Positions 1 to 5,499 of a DNA stretch of 7,822 nt are shown here, in pieces. The translations under genes and the position numbers were made by a program. Source of the DNA: Candidatus Woesearchaeota archaeon (GTDB taxonomy: Archaea > Nanobdellota > Nanobdellia > Woesearchaeales > GW2011-AR4); contig DUHN01000026.1 in assembly GCA_013330825.1 (NCBI GenBank), positions 1 through 7,822 of the forward strand. The letters are read 5' to 3'. The notes below the pieces were generated by a model that was given only the letters and a program-made list of their open reading frames with translations, did no database searches and had not been told where the DNA came from. The stretch's first letter is position 1, and the number at the start of each line of letters is the position of its first letter.

Positions 1-893
1 TCCACCCCAAAAGCGGCGATGTTGCCCGAGGTGCAGTACTTCACTGTTGCCCTGGTGATTTCTTCCGTCCTGTCCATGACGACCTTGACGGGATTGACAT
101 TGTCGATGTGCAGCACATTCAGATGAGGGCAGTGCTTCCTGGTTTCCTTCAGCAAGTCAATGACATGGGGATAAGTATAGAAGCACGTCTGCTTGCCGTA
201 ACGGAAGAAGCGCGCGCCCATCCCGTAGAAGGCCTCCATCTCCACGAGGATATCCCCTTTCTCCCTGAACTCAACCTTGCTCTTCAAAGGTTCGGTGCAG
301 AAGCTGCATTTGCCGATGTCGCACCCCCTCCCAGTCTCAATCTCAACCATACGATAATCGGGAATCTGCCTGAATATCTCCGCCCCTTTGATGGCATACT
401 CTGCAACGTCCCCATAATCAAACTTGAACATCTGCGGCTCCACCCTGTCAAAAACAGTTTGGTCGTATTTCTCGAAGAACTTCCCTCCAAACATCTGCGT
501 TCCGAAGACCGCGGGCCCGGTGAGGATTTTTTTGCAGGGCAAATCAGCAATCAATGGTATGAGCTCATGGAGGGTGCCTGGCACCGCAGAAAGATACTTG
601 CCTGGAACGTGCACGCCAAGAACGACAACAAGCATATCGGTGTTTTGCAGAATCTCCCCGACATTGCCTGCATTTTTGGTGAGATTGTAGGTAAAAATGT
701 CCGTCTTTTGCGATGGTTTTGGCTCTTTGAGCTTTGAGCCATATTTCTTGTAGAATCTTAAATCATCAATGGTCAAATAATGCACGGGCTCGTTCAAATA
801 GCCGGCGATGTAGCGCGGATACGTTCCCAAATACGGAGGAACGCCCAATCCTGCGGCTTCATCAGTGTAGCAGTCAAGTATGGTGTATGCCAT
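1..893 (-). CDS. Radical SAM protein, COG1031-like (C-terminus beyond window)
   Basis: The minus strand is open from an ATG at 893-891 to the window edge, giving 297 residues with no stop. Near residues 190-199 it reads GRGCDIGKCSFC, a cysteine cluster (C191, C196, C199) that would bind the [4Fe-4S] cluster of a radical SAM enzyme. The spacing is C-x4-C-x2-C rather than the usual C-x3-C-x2-C. The N-terminus (ILDCYTDEAAGLGVPPYLG, then PRYIAG) resembles archaeal COG1031 proteins, which carry a B12-binding-like N-terminal domain before the radical SAM barrel. I recognise this by recall, not by a search. The reaction of this family is not known to me. A TATA-like box 26 bases upstream supports the chosen start as leaderless. 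The rest of the barrel and the 3' end lie outside the window. Radical SAM membership is secure; the subfamily is likely. Confidence 0.85.
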   Translation of the reverse strand, partial: MAYTILDCYTDEAAGLGVPPYLGTYPRYIAGYLNEPVHYLTIDDLRFYKKYGSKLKEPKPSQKTDIFTYNLTKNAGNVGEILQNTDMLVVVLGVHVPGKYLSAVPGTLHELIPLIADLPCKKILTGPAVFGTQMFGGKFFEKYDQTVFDRVEPQMFKFDYGDVAEYAIKGAEIFRQIPDYRMVEIETGRGCDIGKCSFCTEPLKSKVEFREKGDILVEMEAFYGMGARFFRYGKQTCFYTYPHVIDLLKETRKHCPHLNVLHIDNVNPVKVVMDRTEEITRATVKYCTSGNIAAFGV

Positions 894-914
894 CAGGCGG
901 TGAGGGGCAAAATG

Positions 915-923
915 CCTTAAAAT
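915..923 (-). promoter_or_regulatory. TATA box of the radical SAM gene
   Basis: On the minus strand the sequence reads ATTTTAAGG, centred about 26 bases before the ATG at 893. This is the distance expected if transcription starts at or next to the start codon. No Shine-Dalgarno sequence is visible before that ATG. The call rests on position and on similarity to the other TTTAAA boxes in the window. Confidence 0.5.
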
Positions 924-971
924 GGTTTTGATATGACAACATGGGCATCTAAGCGGAATTTCCCATTATAG

Positions 972-1110
972 CCGCCTCCGGCGGAGGAATCTAGGCGCGC
1001 CCTCCAGAGTTGCACCGGGCGCGCTTTGATTGTGCGCCCCATTACGGGCGCGAAAGGATGCGCCGCGCTGCAGCATTGGCACGGCGCGTAACTGTCTCCC
1101 GCAAAGCGGG
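972..1110. other. GC-rich chain of hairpins, candidate structured RNA or dispersed repeat
   Basis: This lies in the 331-base gap between two divergent genes. It holds five consecutive inverted repeats: CCGCC-TCC-GGCGG (972-984); GCGCGCCC (995-1002) with GGGCGCGC (1017-1024), extendable to 10 pairs with one G-T; GCGCCC (1034-1039) with GGGCGC (1046-1051); GCGCCG (1060-1065) with CGGCGC (1082-1087); and CCCGC-AAA-GCGGG (1098-1110). The flanks are AT-rich, so the block stands out in composition. I see no tRNA, RNase P or SRP RNA signature. It could be a non-coding RNA on either strand or a copy of a dispersed repeat. A minus-strand open frame crosses it but does not look coding. The remainder of the gap holds only the two promoters and AT-rich sequence. 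Confidence 0.45.
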
Positions 1111-1194
1111 TAATGAGAAAAGTAAAGCAGAATAAGACAGGGTAGGACAAAATAATCATCAAATTATCGAAATAATCCAAATCCAACAAGCAAA

Positions 1195-1203
1195 GTTTAA
1201 AAG
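1195..1203 (+). promoter_or_regulatory. TATA box of the psd-pssA operon
   Basis: GTTTAAAAG is centred about 26 bases before the ATG at 1225. The stretch between it and the ATG has no Shine-Dalgarno motif, so the first gene of this operon is probably leaderless. An AT-rich run precedes the box. Confidence 0.6.
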
Positions 1204-1224
1204 CCATCAGCCACCAGTTCCCTT

Positions 1225-1836
1225 ATGCTTAACGTGGTGGTGTGGGTGCTTCTCGGCATAGCCCTTCTTATAGCGCTCTTTCTCCTGCAGTTCTACCGCG
1301 ACCCGAAAAGGGAGATTCCGCAGGGGAATGTTGTAGTCAGCCCGGCAGATGGCACAGTTATGAGGATTATCAGGACTTCAGAAAAGCTCATAACGGTAAA
1401 AAAAGGAGTTCTCGGGAAGATCAGGACACTGGCAAAAGGCATCAGCAATGACTGCTATGCCGTCTCGATTTTCATGTCGCCCATTGATGCGCACATCAAC
1501 CGCGCCCCCATTGGAGGGAAAATCATTTCCGTGCAGCACACGAAAGGAACATTCTTCGCCGCTTATGACCTGGAAAAGTCCCTGATGAACGAGAAGAACG
1601 AAATCGTCATCAAAGGAAGCAGCATTAAAGTGAAAGTCATCCAGATTGCCGGATTCCTTGCCAGAAGGGTCATCTCCTCTGTCGAAAAAGGCCAGAAAGT
1701 GTCCAAAGGGCAGAAGATAGGCCAGATTGCATTGGGAAGCCAGGCAACCCTCATCATGCCCTCAATAGTGAAGATAGTCGTAAAAGAAGGTCAGCATGTG
1801 AAAGCCGGCTCGTCCGTCATCGCCGAGGTGAAGTGA
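1225..1836 (+). CDS. psd: Archaetidylserine decarboxylase (short PSD type)
   Basis: A 203-residue protein of the short, self-cleaving phosphatidylserine decarboxylase type. It should remove CO2 from archaetidylserine to give archaetidylethanolamine, the last step of the serine/ethanolamine branch. A membrane helix (about residues 3-22) is followed by FYRDPKR, VVSPADGTV (D42), MSPIDAHINRAP (H90), GFLARRV and ALGSQATLIMP. In this family the protein is cut between Gly171 and Ser172, and Ser172 becomes the pyruvoyl group; D42, H90 and S172 match the Asp-His-Ser residues needed for self-cleavage. The length fits archaeal and short bacterial forms, which lack the long N-terminal part of the E. coli enzyme. 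The stop TGA overlaps the next ATG by one base, so the two genes are coupled, and the neighbour makes this enzyme's substrate. The archaeol substrate is inferred from context. Confidence 0.93.
   Translation: MLNVVVWVLLGIALLIALFLLQFYRDPKREIPQGNVVVSPADGTVMRIIRTSEKLITVKKGVLGKIRTLAKGISNDCYAVSIFMSPIDAHINRAPIGGKIISVQHTKGTFFAAYDLEKSLMNEKNEIVIKGSSIKVKVIQIAGFLARRVISSVEKGQKVSKGQKIGQIALGSQATLIMPSIVKIVVKEGQHVKAGSSVIAEVK
1825..1830 (+). promoter_or_regulatory. Shine-Dalgarno site that sets the pssA start
   Basis: GAGGTG lies five bases before the ATG at 1836, inside the last codons of psd. It favours this ATG over the in-frame GTG at 1833. It is one of few convincing ribosome-binding sites here, as expected for an internal operon gene that cannot be leaderless. 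Confidence 0.6.
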
Positions 1837-2882
1837 TGCTCGAACAGAGAGGCAGGTTCTCCCAGCGCCTCATCTTCCTACGCCTGCTGCTCGCCGCCAT
1901 TTTCATCATCCTGATTGCCAAGGAAAAAGTTATGCTGTCCGCCTTCTTCTTCATCGTTGCCGGGCTTCTCGGATTCATTGAAGGGATAATCCAAAAAAGG
2001 ACGCCTGCAATTTCCAGGCGGCGCAAGATGCTTGATTTTACTGCGGATAAGGTTTTGGTGAACGCGGCCGCAATAACCCTTGCCCTCAAAGATGTGGTTC
2101 CCTACTGGTTTCCAGCCATTCTCCTCGCCAGGGATGTGATGACTGTTGCGGGTGCCGCCATCATCCTCAAAAGGAACCAGGATGCCGAATTGAAGCCAAC
2201 GATGATGGGCAAGATGGCGCTCTTCTTCCAATTCGTCGCGCTCATCCCCGCCATCCTCGGCTATGCGGACGACATTCTCCTCGTGCTTTCGGCCGCCATC
2301 ACCATCATCTCCGGGGTCGAGGCGTTCCTCAGGTCAGAGTTCCGCCCGGTGAGGAGGAAGCGCGAGGCTGCGCAGTTCTCCATGGTGCGGATGATCAGGC
2401 TGCCGGACCTGTTCACGATGGGGAACGTGGCGTGCGGCATCCTCAGCATCATGTTCGCCATCAACGACCAGTATGGCTACGCCGCGGGGCTCATGCTCGG
2501 CGCGGCCGCGTTTGACTTCTTTGATGGCAAGGTCGCGCGGTGGGTGGGGCAGCAGCGCGAGTTCGGGAGGGAGCTCGACTCCCTGGCGGACACCATCTCC
2601 TTCGGCGTCGCGCCGGCGATCTTCGCCTTCAGCCTCATCCAGACCAAGCTCGCGATCATCGCCTTCACCATCTTCGTGTTCTGCGGCATCCTGAGGCTTG
2701 CGCGGTACAACATCACCTCCGACCGGACGGAGGGGTTCATCGGCATGCCCATCACCCTCAACGGCATCCTCATCCCCGTGGTGTATTTTGCGGGTCTTGA
2801 TGCAAAATGGTATCCATACCTCTATCTCATTCTGGGGTTCCTGATGGTGTCCTCCATGAAGGTCAGGAAGTTCGGCGCCTGA
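1836..2882 (+). CDS. pssA: Archaetidylserine synthase fused to a degenerate CDP-alcohol phosphatidyltransferase domain
   Basis: A 348-residue membrane protein with two CDP-alcohol phosphatidyltransferase domains. The C-terminal one (about 183-348) has the complete motif D227-x2-D230-G-x2-A-R235-x8-G244-x3-D248-x3-D252 and PssA-type surroundings (LADTISFGVAP, ILRLARYN, GMPITLNG). It should transfer the CDP-archaeol lipid to L-serine, forming archaetidylserine for the decarboxylase encoded just upstream. The N-terminal domain (about 8-165) keeps the exact spacing of the motif but not its residues: G46-x2-E49-G50-x2-Q53-K54-x8-R63-x3-D67-x3-D71. Only the glycine and the last two aspartates survive. 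It also retains PgsA-like traits (ARD near 98, MGK near 124, FQF near 131). It is therefore probably not a normal catalyst. Bacillus-type PssA is a single domain of roughly 170-260 residues. Codons are strongly GC-ending from about 2200 to 2783, then change abruptly. Confidence 0.92.
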   Translation: MLEQRGRFSQRLIFLRLLLAAIFIILIAKEKVMLSAFFFIVAGLLGFIEGIIQKRTPAISRRRKMLDFTADKVLVNAAAITLALKDVVPYWFPAILLARDVMTVAGAAIILKRNQDAELKPTMMGKMALFFQFVALIPAILGYADDILLVLSAAITIISGVEAFLRSEFRPVRRKREAAQFSMVRMIRLPDLFTMGNVACGILSIMFAINDQYGYAAGLMLGAAAFDFFDGKVARWVGQQREFGRELDSLADTISFGVAPAIFAFSLIQTKLAIIAFTIFVFCGILRLARYNITSDRTEGFIGMPITLNGILIPVVYFAGLDAKWYPYLYLILGFLMVSSMKVRKFGA

Positions 2883-3891
2883 TGAACGAGAAGATGAAGA
2901 AGTAAGCTATGGAAAGGTAACAGCTTCCGATGAATACCCAGAGGGCGGCATAGCGGTAGACAAAACCAAGAAGAAAGCAGAATATCGAGATGTACCCCAG
3001 ACCGACAGCAAGCTTTCCCAAGGGAGTCGATGAGGTGTCCTTGCTCCTGCTCACGTAAAGGAACTTGGATGCGGCGAAGAGAGCAGAGGTAAGCAGCATT
3101 ACTCCAAAATAGAATCGGTCGATGTAGCCAAACAGTATAAGGACGAAAAAGGTGGCGGGCAGAATAAGCCAGTCTGTAAAGCTATCCAGTATTTCCCCGA
3201 GCTTTGTCCGTTGTCTGGTCAGGCTTGCTGAGATGCCGTCCAGCTTGTCCATGGCCACGATGAAGGTGAAGCAGACGAGCGCCCATGTGGTGTTGCCCCG
3301 GCTGATGAGCAGGACCAGTGGGATGAGGAGGAGCATCCTCATGAAGGTGATGGTATTTGGCACATTGATGATCTCATTGCCCGTGGCTTTCCTTATTCCG
3401 ACGAGGTAGCCGATACCGGAGACAAGCGTGAGCACAACCGCAATGAGCATCAGCCAATAGACCAGGGGGGCGCCGATCAGCGCTGCGGTGATGGCGACAA
3501 TCTGGCTTACGGTCTTGAGCTTGCCCAGCCAGCTGGCGGCGATGACGATGTCCCCTTTCACGATATACAGCCTGAGCGCGGTCAGGAGCACTTCCCGGAT
3601 GATGATGATGAGGGCCATCCACCATTCCACCCCCCTTCCGATGAGAAGGACCAGGGCCGTGGAGATGAGGAGCTTGTCCGCAATAGGGTCGAGGAGCTTC
3701 CCGAAATCGGTCACCTGCCGGCGTTTCCGCGCAAGATAGCCGTCGATGAAGTCCGTCAGGGACAAGAGGAGGAACAGCGCGGCCGCAAGAAGGTGGGCAT
3801 ATCTCCAGGGGGAGAAAAAGAGCAGCACGAAGAGGGGGATGAGCGCTATGCGAAGGAGGGTGATGAGATTTGGCGCATTAAACATATGCAT
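2863..3891 (-). CDS. pgsA: Tandem CDP-alcohol phosphatidyltransferase, PgsA-like domain plus altered second domain
   Basis: A 342-residue membrane protein with two domains of the same fold. The N-terminal one has a perfect motif, D47-x2-D50-G-x2-A-R55-x8-G64-x3-D68-x3-D72, followed by PgsA-type sequence (REVLLTALR, then WLGKLKTVSQIVAI). It should join CDP-archaeol to glycerol phosphate or inositol phosphate; I cannot tell which. The C-terminal domain begins again with NVPNTITFMRMLLLIPL (about 176) and carries D215-x2-D218-G-x2-A-S223-x8-G232-x3-D236-x3-D240. All aspartates are kept, but the conserved arginine is serine. An upstream in-frame ATG at 3948 is unlikely, because a TATA box lies between it and the ATG at 3891, about 29 bases before the latter. 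The ATG at 3885 is an alternative. The 3' end overlaps the convergent synthase gene by 20 bp. Family is certain; substrate is open. Confidence 0.9.
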   Translation of the reverse strand: MHMFNAPNLITLLRIALIPLFVLLFFSPWRYAHLLAAALFLLLSLTDFIDGYLARKRRQVTDFGKLLDPIADKLLISTALVLLIGRGVEWWMALIIIIREVLLTALRLYIVKGDIVIAASWLGKLKTVSQIVAITAALIGAPLVYWLMLIAVVLTLVSGIGYLVGIRKATGNEIINVPNTITFMRMLLLIPLVLLISRGNTTWALVCFTFIVAMDKLDGISASLTRQRTKLGEILDSFTDWLILPATFFVLILFGYIDRFYFGVMLLTSALFAASKFLYVSRSKDTSSTPLGKLAVGLGYISIFCFLLGFVYRYAALWVFIGSCYLSIAYFFIFSFIRRRTS

Positions 3892-3915
3892 GGGCGGGAA
3901 GATGGCAACCTCCTT

Positions 3916-3925
3916 CTTAAATATT
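3916..3925 (-). promoter_or_regulatory. TATA box of the tandem pgsA gene
   Basis: On the minus strand it reads AATATTTAAG, centred about 29 bases before the ATG at 3891. It rules against a start at 3948. The GGAGGT just downstream of the box lies about 18 bases from the ATG and probably upstream of the transcription start, so it is unlikely to act as a ribosome-binding site. Confidence 0.55.
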
Positions 3926-3945
3926 CTGGAATGGCGCAGGGCATA

Positions 3946-3979
3946 CACCGCACAAATAAAAAAAATATTTAAAGCGGTG
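3946..3979. repeat. Inverted repeat flanking the carS TATA box
   Basis: CACCGC (3946-3951) and GCGGTG (3974-3979) are perfect inverted arms around a 22-base spacer of almost only A and T that contains the carS TATA box. The arrangement could be an operator for a dimeric regulator. Six-base arms can arise by chance, so this is tentative. Confidence 0.3.
3965..3973 (+). promoter_or_regulatory. TATA box of carS
   Basis: ATATTTAAA is centred about 31 bases before the ATG at 4000 and follows an A-rich run. A run of seven G (3979-3985) lies between it and the ATG. It faces the divergent promoter of the tandem pgsA gene in a 108-base gap. Confidence 0.6.
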
Positions 3980-3999
3980 GGGGGGAGGCATGCATACTC

Positions 4000-4545
4000 A
4001 TGGAGCTGTTGACGTTATCCCTGAAATGCATCTACCTCATGCTACCGGCCTATGCCGCGAACATGGCACCGGTGTGGTTCAAGAATGTGTTTTCGTGGAT
4101 GGCCGTCCCCCTTGACCGCGGCGCCCTGTTCAGGGGAGAGCCGCTGTTCGGCAGCCACAAGACACTCAGGGGAGTGGTAACGGGGATCGTGCTGGCAATG
4201 GCTGTTGCTTTCGTCCAATACCTGCTCCGCGCCATCCCCTTTTTCCAGCAGGTATCCCTTGCTGATTACGGCCAATGGCTCGCGCTCGGCTTCCTTATGG
4301 GCAGCGGCGCGTTGATCGGGGACCTGATTAAGAGCTTCATCAAGAGACGGGTCGGTATCCAGCCGGGAAAGCCGTTCATCCCCTTTGACCAGATCGATTT
4401 CGTGGCGGGGGCGTTGCTGCTTTCTTATCCCCTCATACATCCGCCATGGGAAATCGTCGCAGCCTCCTTCGTCCTGAGCTTTGTCCTGCACATCGTGACC
4501 AACCATGTCGCGTTCTGGCTCAAGATACGGCAGGAGAAATGGTAG
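4000..4545 (+). CDS. carS: CDP-archaeol synthase
   Basis: A 181-residue membrane protein with the full set of CarS (former DUF46) signatures: YAANMAP (18-24), PLDRG (37-41), GSHKTLRG (51-58), GDLIKSFIKRR (107-117), PFIPFDQIDFVAGALL (125-140) and H164-x3-N168 near the C-terminus. CarS activates 2,3-di-O-geranylgeranylglyceryl phosphate with CTP, giving CDP-archaeol and pyrophosphate at the membrane; CDP-archaeol is the common donor for all head-group enzymes. Length matches the family, and the sequence suggests about five membrane helices. It stands alone with its own TATA box and is divergent from the tandem pgsA gene. The product would feed both phosphatidyltransferases encoded just upstream in the window. 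Its stop lies two bases from the stop of the convergent membrane-protein gene. Confidence 0.95.
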   Translation: MELLTLSLKCIYLMLPAYAANMAPVWFKNVFSWMAVPLDRGALFRGEPLFGSHKTLRGVVTGIVLAMAVAFVQYLLRAIPFFQQVSLADYGQWLALGFLMGSGALIGDLIKSFIKRRVGIQPGKPFIPFDQIDFVAGALLLSYPLIHPPWEIVAASFVLSFVLHIVTNHVAFWLKIRQEKW

Positions 4546-4547
4546 AT

Positions 4548-5039
4548 TCAGGGGAGGGCGAGAATCGCGTACCCCAAAAGGGCGGCGATGGGGTAACCGA
4601 TGTTGGCCCAGAGAAGCGGCAGGGGGCTTTCCCTGCTTTTCCTAAGCGCCAAGATGGGCTGCGTGGCGAAGAAGACGAAGGCGGCAGAGAGCAGGAAGAG
4701 GAAGAGCTGGGCATGGGTGGAGAGGAGAGCCGTGCCGAGACCGAGGCTTGCTGAATAAATCTCCGTTTTCCTTGTTATGAACATCTTTCTCCCAAGCCAG
4801 AAGACGATGAGGGGAAATCCCACGGCCACGCAGAACAATGCGATAGCCAGCGCACTTCTCCCGAGAATGACGAAGAGGGCGGCAACAGAAAGGGCAAAAA
4901 AGATGCTGGACTGGTGCGCAATGCGCACGGGTTTCCGCAACGGGCGCTGCTCTTCCGGCGCTATCCTCAGGAGGAGGTATCCGATGAGGATGCCTGAGGT
5001 GGGCAGCAGGACGGCCAGAAGGTAAGGAAGAGGCTGCAT
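4548..5039 (-). CDS. Unknown five-helix membrane protein
   Basis: A 163-residue very hydrophobic protein with likely membrane helices at about 4-25, 45-60, 64-83, 98-128 (one long or two short) and 143-162. A charged loop (APEEQRPLRKPVR, 27-39) follows helix 1, and basic residues at 84-91 and 133-136 suggest cytoplasmic loops. I do not recognise the family and see no catalytic motif. The ATG at 5039-5037 is separated by one base from the rpiB stop, so it is the last gene of the dph2'-Nudix-rpiB unit. No terminator is visible at the convergent junction with carS. Being next to lipid genes could hint at lipid work, but it is transcribed with a sugar-phosphate enzyme, so I assign no function. 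Confidence 0.8.
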   Translation of the reverse strand: MQPLPYLLAVLLPTSGILIGYLLLRIAPEEQRPLRKPVRIAHQSSIFFALSVAALFVILGRSALAIALFCVAVGFPLIVFWLGRKMFITRKTEIYSASLGLGTALLSTHAQLFLFLLSAAFVFFATQPILALRKSRESPLPLLWANIGYPIAALLGYAILALP

Positions 5040-5040
5040 G

Positions 5041-5496
5041 TCACCGGCTCAGCTGGTCAATCATCTTTATCCTGCGGACGTGGCGCTCTTCCTTCCTGAA
5101 GGGGGTGGAAAGCCAGAGGGAGGCTGCCTTGAGCGCGTGGTCCTCAGTCATCAGGCGCGCGCCGATGGAAAGGATGTTCGCGTCATTGTGCGCCCGGGAG
5201 AGCTTAACGACATCGATATTCCTGCCCGTGTAGAGCGCCGCCCTCACTCCCGGTATCCTGTTGGCGGCGATGGCTTCCCCCTGCCCGGAGCCGCCGAAGA
5301 TGATGCCCTTCACATGCGGGTGCCTTGCCACTTCCCTGGCGGCGGGGATGATGAACTCGGGATAATCGTCGTCGTCGTCGTAGGAATGCGCGCCCATGTC
5401 CTTCACGGCATACCTCCTCTTCAGGAGATGCTCCTTGACCTTCTCCTTGAGCTGGAATCCCGCGTGGTCGGCCGCAAGAACGATAGTGGGCTTCAT
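5041..5496 (-). CDS. rpiB: Ribose-5-phosphate isomerase B, glutamate-base type
   Basis: A 151-residue RpiB/LacA-family protein that interconverts ribose 5-phosphate and ribulose 5-phosphate. It shows AADHAGFQLKEKV (8-20), the DYP segment (44-46), FGGSGQGEAIAANRIPGVRA (67-86), RAHNDANILSIGARL (101-115) and a basic C-terminal part (ERHVRRI). In E. coli RpiB the catalytic base is the cysteine of a CGTG motif. Here that position is glycine (GGSG) and a glutamate (E74) follows in GEAIAAN, as in the Mycobacterium tuberculosis enzyme, where the equivalent glutamate is the base. Many archaea use RpiA instead, so transfer from bacteria is plausible. Five aspartates (40-44) are encoded by a GAC run. 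The gene starts three bases after the Nudix stop and ends one base before the membrane-protein gene. Confidence 0.93.
   Translation of the reverse strand: MKPTIVLAADHAGFQLKEKVKEHLLKRRYAVKDMGAHSYDDDDDYPEFIIPAAREVARHPHVKGIIFGGSGQGEAIAANRIPGVRAALYTGRNIDVVKLSRAHNDANILSIGARLMTEDHALKAASLWLSTPFRKEERHVRRIKMIDQLSR
5366..5380. repeat. (TCG)5 trinucleotide repeat within rpiB
   Basis: Five perfect TCG units on the plus strand correspond to GAC codons of the five-aspartate run at residues 40-44 of RpiB, just before the conserved Tyr-Pro. Such tracts can vary in length by whole codons through replication slippage, keeping the frame. Confidence 0.7.
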
Positions 5497-5499
5497 GGG

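Noticed and set aside
108..737. Plus-strand open frame of 209 codons
   Set aside because: It is antisense to the radical SAM gene, whose cysteine motif and family-like N-terminus are clear. The plus-strand translation shows no domain.
917..1207. Minus-strand open frame of 96 codons across the hairpin region
   Set aside because: It runs through the inverted repeats, its residue pattern is driven by GC-rich palindromes, it has no recognisable domain, and its start overlaps the psd promoter. A structured element explains the region better.
894..1224. tRNA, RNase P RNA or SRP RNA in the intergenic region
   Set aside because: No T-loop GTTCGA-type sequence, no RNase P core motif and no SRP Alu or S-domain signature was found on either strand.
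3892..3948. Longer N-terminus for the tandem pgsA gene
   Set aside because: The extension includes the TATA box and is not like the family, which begins near FNAPNLITLLR.
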